Positions 37,165-48,112 of a stretch of 64,000 nucleotides of DNA are shown piece after piece. The DNA comes from Anaspis maculata. Its lineage: Eukaryota > Arthropoda > Insecta > Coleoptera > Scraptiidae. The notes under the pieces were generated by a model, which had not been told where the DNA came from, made no database searches, and worked only from the letters and a program-made list of their open reading frames with translations. The DNA is taken from contig OX421965.1 in the NCBI GenBank assembly GCA_949128115.1, forward strand, positions 36,141,681-36,205,680, given 5' to 3'. Each line of letters opens with the position of its first letter. The first letter of the stretch is position 1. Position numbers and translations under genes: made by a program.

Positions 37165-37688
37165 TGTTACGAGCGGCGATCCCGTTTATATTGGTGAACA
37201 CTCGATCTTTCTGGATCCTTCCATCCATTAGATTGCAGTGTAAAAGTCTAGAGCGATCTGGTGCACTCCAGAGCGTTCGTGTATGTGAAACTGAATGGAG
37301 ACTCCAACGTTCGATCAAGGCACATCGGTCCACTTTAGCGGAGGTGCAGATTTCAGAACACATGGAAAGCACGCGGAAGGTGTGTGTGATTATTCAGGAA
37401 TGGTCTAGAAACCGCATATGCCAGGCACTATGGAATTTGCTGGAAGTAGACAGAAAGCTCGGGAACGCTGTTCGGAGGTCTTATATAAGGCATCAGCCGG
37501 CAGCTCGCGGCAGAATTGAATTGGAATGCGAAGTGATAACGCGAGCGAAACAAGCGAAGTACCTGCGAAATAATTCCAAGCGTGAATAATTGTTGGTGTA
37601 TTGATTGTAGTGCGCAGAAATAAACAGTGTTTGTTTTGAAAACAATCGTCTCAATTATATTCGAGCCCGTACGCGAAATATCGTAACA
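37165..37688 (+). mobile_element. solo LTR, copy A
   Basis: Begins TGTTACGAGC and ends ATATCGTAACA, so it has TG..CA termini within the inverted repeat TGTTACG/CGTAACA. GTAT is duplicated on both sides (37161-37164, 37689-37692). It contains a TATA box (ttatataagg, 37481-37490) and AATAAA at 37619-37624, in the order expected for U3-R-U5. No internal retroelement sequence is attached, so it is a solo LTR left by recombination. A 4-5 bp duplication fits Gypsy-type elements. Confidence 0.88.
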
Positions 37689-37720
37689 GTATGATTACAA
37701 CCATTTTTTCTCAAGAGTAC

Positions 37721-38242
37721 TGTTACGCATTCGCGTACGGTTCGAATATAATTGAGACGATCGTTTTCACACACGCACTCTTTATAACTGCGTACTATAA
37801 TAAGTACACGCCAACAATTATTTACGCTTGGAAATATCGCTGGGACTATCGCTTCTTATCCGCTCGCTGTCTTTTCCAATTCAATACTGCTCGGGAGACG
37901 ACAATTGATGCTGTATAGGTCCGACCAATTCATCTCGAATGTTCCATGCATTCTCCAGCAGTTTCCATAGTGATCCGGCATATGGATTCTAGACGACTCC
38001 TGAATAATCACACATCTTTCGCATGCTTCCCGTGTGCTCCGGAATGTCTGCCCCTCCGTCAAAATGGACAGATGTGTCTTGATCGAGCGTTGAAGGTTCC
38101 ATGTATTTCAATTACCAAGTCATCACGTATATGCTGGAAACGTCCAGAACTCTGCACTTGTATCTACACCGCAATCTAATGGCTGGAAGAATCTAGAAAG
38201 ATTGCGTGTTCACCAGAATGCACGAAGTCGCTGCTCGTAACA
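37721..38242 (-). mobile_element. solo LTR, copy B, opposite orientation
   Basis: Same family as copy A, inverted: the U5 end lies at 37721 (TGTTACGCATTCGCGTACGG on the + strand) and the U3 end at 38242. GTAC is duplicated at 37717-37720 and 38243-38246. Blocks such as 'gtctcaattatattcga' and 'gctggaa...' match copy A, but the TATA box and poly(A) signal have mutated, so it is an older or independently inserted copy. Only 32 bp separate the two. Confidence 0.87.
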
Positions 38243-38828
38243 GTACTATGATTTTGTTTTGCCTATTTCAATTGTTGGTAGTACATAATGTCCTACATTT
38301 ACATTTACTTCAAAGAGTTCAAAGTGACATCTACTTGCTGTTTGGAAATCTTCAGTGCATGTCCGTAAGGAATACGACCACTCTCTGTTTTTCAATTTTG
38401 TGCCATTTCGAAAATAATTTACGATAATGAAAACTTCTTTTCAGTTTTAAACTTTTTCAAAGACTGACAATGGCATTTAACAGTGTATTCAGTCATTATG
38501 GTCAACCTTTGATATACATAAAATTATCATTTCATAGCACTCTAGAGTCACAAGCAGACATCGTCCTGCCTCAAAGTCAATCTACGGGCTATTTTTCGTT
38601 ATAGTAGGTACTTTTAGTTATTATATTACCTGTTATATAGCGACCTCCCTTTTTTTGCTTATCATTGTAAGTACTATTATTATCATTATTTCGGAAAAAT
38701 TGCGCCTGCGGCGCTAACTGCAGGGCTCTTGAGCCCCTCGGCCCGACCATTGCGTGGCAATAGGGGGGGGGTCTAAAATTTTTTTCGCCATAGTAACTTT
38801 TTATGAGTTCGGCGCCACTGTATACAAG

Positions 38829-38947
38829 ACCTCAAGACCTCAAACCTCAAGGCTCAAGGGCTCAAGATCAAGATACATTGTACAATGTACAAGACCAGGG
38901 ATACAAGACACATGCAGTCTGCACCATGCCTGCGACCCTAGCGCCCG
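38829..38947 (+). other. possible exon, right part after the hAT
   Basis: Continues the sequence interrupted at 36215. It begins with low-complexity CTCAAGACCTCAAACCTCAAG-type repeats and ends at a consensus donor (cgcccg/gtaagt, 38947/38948). In the frame carried from the left part it stays open for ~35 codons to a TAG at about 38935. Coding status is uncertain. Confidence 0.25.
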
Positions 38948-38969
38948 GTAAGTTCCCTGCCACTGAGCT

Positions 38970-39308
38970 TCTTTTTTTTATTCGTTTATTTAACGTCGGC
39001 CTATTTCCGCAACGAGGCCTAACACCGACGCCGGTGAATGCTTTCCTCCACTATACCGGAAATTTTGCCGAACCCCTGTGTGTTCCAACACAGTGTAGGG
39101 ATTTTAAACGACCACCAACATCGCATGGGGTCGGCACCATCGTTCGTATTTTACGTGCTATGCGACACACGGCGCGTCTTGCATTTAGCAAGCATTCCAA
39201 CTAAACCAAGAAGCTTGTTTTCGAGGCGAAAATCCGTCCCCGGCGGAGATCATCCCGCAATCTCTGGATTGGTAGTCGAACGCGCTAACTACCACACCAC
39301 AAGCTGCT
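38970..39308 (-). mobile_element. tRNA-derived SINE with 13-bp target duplication
   Basis: CTGCCACTGAGCT is duplicated exactly at 38957-38969 and 39309-39321. Read on the minus strand, a tRNA-like head (GTGGTGTGGTAGTTAGCGCG) is followed by a ~250-bp body and a tail ending AAATAAACGAATAAAAAAAA. The B-box has decayed. A second copy lies around 10470-10730 on the plus strand, sharing 'gaaaacaagcttcttg'. Confidence 0.82.
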
Positions 39309-39321
39309 CTGCCACTGAGCT

Positions 39322-41404
39322 GTTCGTAAATCACTGCTCTGCTGGTACGTCACGTCGTTTTTATGAATTTTTACTTAAAAAAAAACAGCGTAATAGTTTT
39401 AATCAGCCAGCAAAGGAAAATGAAGAGAAGTCTTGATTTTTGAGGTCTAATTATAAAGTACTTGGACTGATGATCCCTGACAAAAATAAGGTACTGGATA
39501 TTTTCTTTTGAGGTACTCATTCCGGATAGAAATTTTACACTTGACGTCTCTCCATCTTTCACTCAAATCCTCGTTTTTTAAATGAATTGTAGAAACCAAA
39601 ACCATCTTGCTGCGAAACAAAATTATTTGACTACCTATTTTATTATTTTTCCGACAACTTACTTGTCAAAATAAATCATAAGTGTGATATACATATATTT
39701 GTAATCAGAAAAAAAGGCTCCATCAAATAACGGACTGAAATATAGGGTGTTGTATTCAAAATAAAAAAGTTACATATCACACCCTGTATACGGCACCAAT
39801 TAGAAACTTTTAAAGGATCGATTTGAGTTCCCGGGGAAAGATCGTGAAGAAAAAGTTTTTAGTTCTTCGAAATATCTTGAAGGGGAATCTACTGGAGGGG
39901 GGTGAATTTTATCGTGAACACCCTGTACATTTTAAAAGTGTTTTATTTTGTTCGCGGGGTTGCTCCACTCGCTAACGCTCGTTTCTCAATTCGCAATTGT
40001 CCCCGCTCACAAAATAATCTCTCACTTTTAACTTTTAACACTTACATCATAAATAGCTATTATTGTAGGCACACTGCACTAGGCCGCTTTTCTTGTTTTT
40101 ACTTGGAACAAGGACCAAGGACTCAACTCGACAATCGACTAACTGACTGACTGGTGGTATAGGTTGGTAAGTACTGGTGCTGCTATTGGAACAGGGAGAA
40201 AAAACATTAACGTTGCGAAGTGCGAAACGAAAAAAGGCGATTTAGTCATTAGACAATAGACAATAGAAAAAAGTGCTTATTACGTATGAGGTCTGTGGTA
40301 TGAGTGACGTCGTAAAGGTGCGTTCAGTCAGCTTATTTAGCCGCAGGATACTTTTTTGGAACTATTTGCAAAAACAACTAAAGAAGTAAAAATAGGGGAA
40401 AGAGGAAGGTATCCTTTATTATCTGCGCCCCTAAAAAATTTTTAATGAAACGCATTATCAATGCTTGATAGAGACTTATTTCAGTAAACTTTGGCTGAAA
40501 TTTGATTGAACGTAACGGTTGAGCGTTACGGTGAAAAACCGATTTTAAAAATACTCTGTATCTTTTCAAGGAAGTATTTTAGGACCACGAGTTTTTTTAT
40601 TTTTCGACTTAGTTTTTGATTATGAATGCCATTTGAGCACCACTTCTTCAAAGTAAGGTATAAGTATGTACTTCAACTGGGCTAAATCTCAATGCTGTAC
40701 TCAAAAGTGCAAGGTTGGTATACCGCTAACCACCGGACAATGAGTAGAAAAACAGTCGACTGTCAATTTTTTCGAAAATGTTCGATGATAACACACTGTA
40801 TTCCATTCTTGACTTCACTCTTTATGGGACTACCAAGTATCACTCGAATATCTTGAAAAATCACTGATTTATTGGAAAATGTCGATTTTCATGAAACTGA
40901 CCACTAATTTCAGGATTTTTCAGGAACAACTGAAGATATTGAGACGCGGTTTGTTTTATCTTAGCAAGCATTGAATTGTTAATCTACGTGGTGACTTTCG
41001 TTACTCCAACTTTTTTAGTTATCATGTTAGAATTTTTGCATTATTGAACACCCTGTATACGGCGTGTGCAAGTAGTGCCATTTGGGCATCACTTCTTGAA
41101 AGTAAGGTATAGGTATTTACTTCAACTGTGGCAAATATCAATGCTGTACTTCAAAGTGCAAGGTTTTTATAGAATATGCCCGTTAACCATCCGACTATCG
41201 GGAAAAATAAGGGTGATCATGTTTCCTGAATCACTATTATCACCATGTGTTATCACCCTGTATTTAATAATCATTTATAATATACGTTAGACATGATCAA
41301 TTTATTCTGCAAATAAAAATATCGAGAAAAATATTTATCATCTCATTCAAAAGATTCAGTGCATGGATGGACGATTAAAAGTCCGTTGGGATTTAAAAAC
41401 GCGG
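39322..41404. repeat. mosaic of foldback-element fragments
   Basis: It contains CACCCTGTATA-type motifs at about 39779, 39919, 41050 and 41255. A truncated GGTGCGTTCAG MITE end lies at 40316-40348, directly joined to a partial arm of the 24167-type element (40350-40610). A ~130-bp direct repeat ('gccatttgagcaccacttctt', 'tactt caaagtgcaaggt') occurs at about 40628-40745 and 41072-41195. No gene is recognised. Confidence 0.55.
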
Positions 41405-41545
41405 TGGTAGCCCAGGCATATTAGGTTTTAACCCGCAACAAATTCCCACAAACCTGAAATTTGGTATACGGGCCTTGTAAGACCTAAGGAATAACATATC
41501 AAAATACTCGGTGGCACACCCTTGTGCGTCATTGGTTGTGGGGGA
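41405..41545 (-). repeat. dispersed repeat, inverted third copy of the 43.1-kb family
   Basis: Its reverse complement carries 'gggtgt', 'gagtattttgatatgtt', 'ggaatttgttgcgggtta' and 'atgcctgggct', matching 43140-43300 in order. Confidence 0.65.
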
Positions 41546-42721
41546 GGGGGCTAAATATTGCCATTTTAAATGCGTAAATGACACCCTGTAGCTTATAGAA
41601 ATAAAAAAAATCATATTTTGATGCCTCAAGGCTTCATAATATTTGCTTGACGTTTGAATTGTTGATAAGTAGTTTGGGTTGCCTGGAAAAAAAAAAGAAG
41701 ATCGGCAAAATTTATTTTGTTTTTTCTCAAAAACCTCAAATTGATATCGGCAAGTGTGGTATCGTTTCCAACTAAATCTTGGCCTCTGATATGAAATATG
41801 GTATTTAAAATTGAATTGAAACACGAATAAACAAGCTTTACTGAAAAAATGACGATTTTTGCCATCTGAAATTGTCGTTTTGTAATTTCGGTTTCCGTAT
41901 GGTTAGAATCATCTCAATTGAGTATTTCCAACAGAATTAATTGTTCTCAACCATTTTATACCTGAACACGATAAAAACAATGTGCCTGTATTCATTACAA
42001 GATCAGAAAATTGATCTGTTGTGAAAGTGATTATATGCCCAATTTTCTCCCGAAAATGCATACAATTTTTGCAGTTCTTTTTTTTTACTGATGAATGATG
42101 GAGCGGTTCTACTGTTTTTGTGTGTGATACTAAGCGAAGTTCTTCCTCTATCAGAAAATACCAAAAGCTATTGTATCTATCGGGCAACAGAAACATAAAA
42201 TCATCTTTTCTGTAGCCGTTATTCCATTTTCAGAAAAAAAAGTAGGTGTAAAACTTGTTTAATAAAAAATTGATGCTCTGACTTTGTAATATAAATAGGC
42301 GTAAGCAATTGATGCTGTTTCTGTCCAAGATAAACATAAATATAGGATTTGTCGGTAATTTTTATTTTTGACAGCTTCAGACAATGATGCCCCTAAATGA
42401 AGAAACCACAATTTTTTTTGTAGAGAATTCATTATTTTCGGGATGAGCACTGTGAATATTAACTGTTCACGTATCAGTCTCATCACTTGAGTCTGTTTCG
42501 AAGATGGGAAGAAGAACCTATCAACAATGCTCAGCTTTATTGGCCATCACAAAATATTCTTACATGTTACATGTTTCTCATTCAAAGATCCAGGAGAGAA
42601 ATTCCACCTTGCGCGTGCTATTCACGCCACTATCAAGCAGAAATGTTTCATGGCTACCGGAGTCCACGTCATAGGCAACAATATACCGTGTTTCCTTTGA
42701 GACCCACCTTATATTGTTAAA
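41546..42721. other. gene-free stretch
   Basis: AT-rich, with an isolated ACACCCTGTAG motif near 41581. No gene is recognised. Confidence 0.4.
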
Positions 42722-42960
42722 ATGATTGGTTCGTCCACAGGAACAGTTTTAGAGAAAAGTGGCTGGGTGAATTTTTTGACTAGATATTCAAAGCCCCAAA
42801 ATCGTAGGAGGCACAGAGGTGTAAGTTTAAATATTTTGATATGTTCTTGCTTAGGGATCATACCAGTTATATATCAATATTCAACTTTGTGCGACATTGC
42901 TTGAGGCTTTAAATTCTCACATGGTTTTTCCTGAAATATCCGGGCGACAAATTAACACTC
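42722..42960 (+). repeat. ~240-bp direct repeat, copy 1
   Basis: Shares with copy 2 (about 43065-43300), in order, 'caggaacag', 'aggtgtaagt', 'atattttgatatgtt', 'atatatcaa/accaa' and 'cctgaaatatccgggc/atgcctgggc'. Period ~345 bp. Confidence 0.6.
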
Positions 42961-43064
42961 AGCCGCCTTTCCCGCAGAACTAACCAATCGGAAGAGTTAC
43001 AAAGGCTCCCTCACACACTTGAGCACTAACAACAAATCTCTTTTGTTCATTTGAAACATATCTT

Positions 43065-43300
43065 ATATCGATCGGATACTCCGTTCACTTGCAGGAACAG
43101 CTTGGAGATAGGTATCTCTCTAAATCTTAGAATTTGACCTTTGAGGATGAAAATCAAAGGACGCACGAGGGTGTAAGTCCGAGTATTTTGATATGTTGTT
43201 CCGTAGGTCCAATAGAACATATATACCAAAATTCAGCTTTGAGGGAATTTGTTACGGGTTACCACGATTTTTCGACTAAAATGCCTGGGCTATGGTTGAT
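43065..43300 (+). repeat. ~240-bp direct repeat, copy 2
   Basis: See copy 1. An inverted relative lies at 41405-41545. The family's full ends are not resolved. Confidence 0.6.
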
Positions 43301-43788
43301 GGACGTTATCGGCGATGATGTTACATAATCGAAGCGACCGATGAACGCAATGTCATTAACACGAAACGAGTTTGGTTTGGAAGGAAATTAAAATGACCAC
43401 CACCATCAAGTGTACCTGAGTATAGGTACCTAGTATAGAAGAACACTACGCGCTGCGGCAGGATGCGAGCAGGACGAGCTTTGAGTTTACCACAAATGAC
43501 AGCAAAGCGGAAAGACAACTTTTTCCCCTTTTCTAATTTATTGCAGAACATAGTCGTATGAACACCTATAATTAACGATTCTGATGATCTAATGATTAGG
43601 TGGAGGATTATTCACCTACCATCTGCATTCATGATCTTTCCGCCAAATCGCCAAATCTTAGTAACGGTTCCTGATAAGTACCTAAGTACCTAAATGATGG
43701 AGGTCTACCGCAGCGCCTCTTAGGAAGCCCCTTAATGTTCGCGGCTTGCCTTCATAACTTGCCTTGAGTTAAACCTACCTTGCTTTGC

Positions 43789-44061
43789 CTTAAGGACGGA
43801 GTTGAATCGGTAAAATAAGCGTTGCAGAATCAATCCCTGTGGGTTTATTCCTTGACAGAATTTCACTATTTTGGTTTCTTTCCTATATATTTTTTTTCTT
43901 TTTGGATTTTGGAAATGCCAATGGGCTCAAACCAAAGTACATCCTTATTGTAGCTTTCGAATGAGACCTAAATGGTGAGATTCTGTCAAGGAGTAAACCC
44001 ACGCACAGGAATTGATTCCGCAACGCTTATTTTACTAATTTTATTCAACTCCGTCCTTAAG
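43789..44061. mobile_element. 273-bp MITE, CTTAAGGACGGAG ends
   Basis: CTTAAGGACGGAGTTGAAT at the left pairs with ATTCAACTCCGTCCTTAAG at the right. The arms continue through 'aaaataagcgttgc' / 'gcaacgcttatttt' and 'tccttgacagaatttcac' / 'gagattctgtcaagga'. No coding capacity. Confidence 0.85.
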
Positions 44062-44652
44062 TTTAGCTTTTGAGCAAGATATCTTTCATATACACCCCTA
44101 CTTAATATAAAATATATATTCTATTATTCACCTACCGGATGATAGATCCCTAATTCAGTTCTCTCGTTTGGGATAAAGTTCGTGAATGGCTTTTAACTGT
44201 GTGATGTAGTATCTAATTGGCAGGTCGCAGGTCTAAGAACTTGTCTCAAGTATAGTCTCTTTTATTGATACGGAATAAGCTACGTAAGTGTGCGTTTTTT
44301 CTTTCTTTCAAAAGAAATCTTGTAAGTTGTGTGATGTCACTGATGGCGACAGACCACAGACATGCAGGCACGGCTCCGCATGGCACAATCAAACAATGTT
44401 TCTTGAAATGGATTTTTATTTTCTTTCGCGGAGAACTGGAGGACTGGTCTAGTTGGAACTATCTCGTTATTTCCAGGGCCGTTCCTGAGTACTAGTATTA
44501 CGCTGGGAGTGGCACAAGGGCGGCCGAAATTTAGAGCGGCCAAAGGCATCTCGCTGCCCAAAGTAGAAAAATCTGGGTGTCGAAAAATAAGGAAGTCCGT
44601 CAAGAATAAAGTGGCTGCCCGGCTGACAAATTATATTTTTTTCTCGTTATCG
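44062..44652. other. gene-free stretch
   Basis: No recognisable gene or repeat. Confidence 0.4.
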
Positions 44653-45029
44653 ACAGAAAGCTGGTGCCTGAAAACTTACGTCATAAGGTACATGATTTTA
44701 ACCCTGTAGGTCTAATGTGCGTTGATAAGGTTGTTGAAATTTTTTTTTGTCTTATATGTCAGACCGGGCGGGGCTTTAGATTGGTAGGGGCTAGTCAATT
44801 TTCGAAAAAAGGGGCAAAAATGTCATAAGGTACATGAATGGAACCAACGGGATTTTGTGTGGGAACATCCCCTGATCGAAAATTCTGATCGTAAGACAAA
44901 ATTTTTGGGGGCTTTCGGTCCATAAGACAAGTTTGAAATCATCAACAAAAAGGACCAAAATTTACATCCATTCATCAATTTTTTCAGAGGTGTTTTGTTG
45001 AATCACCCAATTATTGTGATATATATTTA

Positions 45030-46610
45030 CAATCAGGATGAAAAGCGGAATCGATTTCCATGTTAAAAGACAGGGTGTTAGATTTGAGGAAGATTTTTCG
45101 ATGTTGCACCCTGTAAGTGATATATACGATCGATAATTTCCGTGAACAGATTCGAAACCTGCGTAAAAATCATGTCAGAATCGTTGTTTATTCTCAAAAT
45201 TATGTCTAAGGGGAAGCTCCATAGAAGAGGATGAGTTTTGGCCCTTTTTGAAAAGGGCCAAAAGTTCTGAACAGATCATTTTGTTCAGAACTCAACGCTC
45301 TTGAATTTGACTACTGAACATTTTGGTCGTAGAATCACCGTTTACGAGCTAGGGGAAGTCGGGGGAATGGTGGCCACCGGGGTAATGATAGTCACCTATT
45401 ATCTCACATTCCCGCGTTTTTGAAGCAATTGTAAACGGTACCGCCATCTATAAATCGGTAGTTCAGTTGACCAACGAAGTTTCAGCGAGCAGCGATGATA
45501 TGGCGGCTTTGGTCAGACATGAAACCAAAAAAGGCGCGCTCTCTATTGGCGAGTTTCAAGATCGAATACGCCATCTGACGGCCAACGTGTAAACGACGTT
45601 TGTGCACGGATCAACCGCAGATTTGTGTGGGCTCTTATGAGCGTTGCGGTGTTTGGTGACTTTAATTGATTCCATCTGACTTGACGCGGCGTTGATTTTT
45701 TCCAACAAAGTACGTGAGCCACGCACGTTTCATTATCTTGAATATACTAGGTGTCGTCGGTTGCAAAAGCATTGCATTTTCAAATAAGAGTGGCACGTGT
45801 ACGACGACTGGCAAGCAAAAGTGGCATCAGAATGGGAGGTGGTAAGATTTGTGATTTTGTCATAGTGACAAAAAGTGGCGGAGAACTTGTTGCGTTTCCG
45901 AGTGCAAGTCGCGCTGTGGAAACCGGAAAAAGGAAGAGTTACATTTTCACCGTTTCCCGTCGAAAGCGAAAGACGCAAGTTGGGTAGTCAAGATGACAAA
46001 CAAACTTGGCACTGTGAAAAATATGACTACGAGAAAAGCCTGAGAAGTGTCGCTGAAAATAGGAGCTTTAAATGGCTGCATCGAAGAAGCACAGCTGCGA
46101 TATGTTTGCATGTCCCGGACTGGGGGCCAATTTTTGAGAATATACGTAAAGTTGCGTATGCGCAAATTTGCGTACTAAGATTTACGTATACGTTTCCGTT
46201 TGCCAATTTTTGAGCAGTGTTCGCAAAGCGAAAAACGTTCGAATTGGGTCTTCGTAGATAAACGCATAGTAGACGCGACAACGTTGCAAATATCGGTGCA
46301 TTTTATCTACTCAAGCCACGCCAAGCCTACCAAAGCTTTCAAACGTCAGTTTCTGATGTTCGTGTTTTCATTCAGATTAATAAATTTTCATAACCTCCAT
46401 ATTTGACAACAAAGAATACGTCTGGAGACTTCCCCTTGAACATGATTCAGGAAATGAAAAACGATTACAAAATATAATTTTTTCCGCAGGCTTTGAATCT
46501 GTCGACGAAAAATGTCTGTGGATATCACTTACAGAGTGCAACATAGAAAAATTTTCTTACATTCGACGCCCTATTCTGATATGGTAATCGATTCCGATTT
46601 TTATCCTGAT
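45030..46610. repeat. nested inverted repeat
   Basis: The left arm carries 'caatcaggatgaaaagcggaatcgattt' and 'tgcaccctgtaagtgatat'. The right arm carries the complement, 'atatcacttacagagtgca' and 'aatcgattccgatttttatcctgatt'. Arms are ~200 bp and the spacer ~1.2 kb. Confidence 0.65.
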
Positions 46611-47045
46611 TATAAATATGCATCACACTTGACAGGAATCAACAAAACATAAATGCATGTGAAAAAAGAAAAAAGTGATGAAGTTTTAAAATAATCGAAA
46701 AGTTGTTTTTTGTTTTAAAGTAACTCAGTAAATTTTCCAAAAATACCATTTTAAAAATTGAGTAGGTAAGTAGGTAGCCGATAAAACCAGTCAACGCTAA
46801 ATTTAGGCTAATTTTGTCGAAATGTTCCTGAGTTGAAAATTTTTGAAATCCGAAAAAAATTAACTATGAAGGGCTGTATCTTTGACAATAGGCCGAACTC
46901 TATAAAGTAGTTTATGAGTTTTCGTAATATTTTGACAAGATTTATCTACTCACAGTTGAATTTGTTGTTCAGTTGAAGACAACTGAACATTATTACCTAT
47001 TTCCAAAAACCTGGAACTCGTTATAGTACAAGAAAGATAGATTTC

Positions 47046-48112
47046 AACCTCGGAAAAAATATGGACGTCCTGAAAATTTGATATTCTGTTCAGAATTGAG
47101 TGCTCTACAACATATCCAAAATCGCCAAAAATCGCACCCGGGGGTTTTGTGTTATTGAAGGGGAGGGGTAAAAAATTGCAACTTGAAAAGGAGGGGATGG
47201 AACCCGTCAATCCATTGGGAGCAAATACGTTATAATTTGACGCATAATATCCCGTTGATACCATTTTGGCACAAAAAGTGTCGATCATTGTTGAAAGGGG
47301 GTTCATTCATACTCTATGAACTGTTGCCTCTCCCCTCAAATAACTTAGAACCCTGCAGTGCGATTCATCGCGATTTTGTTTATATTACAGATTGTGCACA
47401 CAATTTGTGCACAGATCCTCGAATTATCAAAGATCAGTTGTCATTTTTTCAATAATTTGAGCTATTTTCATTTAAAGGTGCATGCTGTAGTGTTCTGGTC
47501 AGTAGTAGACGACGCGCCGCGCCGGCTTAGGTTCAAATCGATTTTTTTTAACTCGAGAAACAAAATCATACATCGAGTGGACGATTTTCCTGAAGAATAC
47601 ACTTCAATTCAATGGCCTCTGAAATTTTTCCAAAGATGAACATCTTAAACAGTGGAAAAAAAACTCGCCAAAATTGTCAAAGAAAAAACAAGTTTTCCCA
47701 AGTTAACTTAGTCAAACTTGTTTTCATCCAAATTTACACAACGGATTCGAGTTTGGGAGATTGAGTTTAGTCGGAAAAGATGCCAAACTTGTCGTGATCG
47801 GTTCAATATGGCGCAGGAAGAAAAAGGAGCCCCCTAGCCGAGCTTCGCGTCCCCACGGGCCCCTTCAACAATGATTGACACTTTTTGCACCGAAATGATG
47901 TAAACGGGATATAATTCGTTGAATAACGATATATTTGCATCCAGTGGATTGACAGGTTTCATCCCCTCCATTTAAGATTGCAATTTTTCACCCCCCCCTC
48001 CAATAACTCAAAACCCCCAGGTGCGATTTTTGGCGATTTTGGATATGTAGTAGAGCATTCAATTCTGAACAGAATATCAAATTTTTAGGACGTCCATATT
48101 TATTCCGAGGTT
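47046..48112. mobile_element. foldback element, ~260-bp arms
   Basis: ACCTCGGAAAAAATATGGAC with GTCC at the left pairs with GGACGTCCATATTTATTCC then GAGG at the right. Arms match through 'atattctgttcagaattgag', 'catatccaaaatcgccaaaa' and 'gtcaatccattggg'. A partial direct repeat of the arm lies inside (47330-47400). Confidence 0.75.

Larger units (their letters stand above)
36216..38820. mobile_element. hAT element with perfect 8-bp duplication, loaded with nested insertions
   Basis: The left end CAGTGGCGCCGAATAG and right end GTTCGGCGCCACTG are inverted. TATACAAG is duplicated exactly at 36208-36215 and 38821-38828. Just inside are paired G-runs (ggggggggg) and CGCCATA boxes. Of the 2,605 bp, about 1.76 kb are later insertions: a foldback (36437-37154) and two solo LTRs (37165-37688, 37721-38242). 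That leaves ~0.84 kb of hAT sequence with no recognisable transposase, so it is non-autonomous. It splits an exon-like stretch. Confidence 0.88.
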
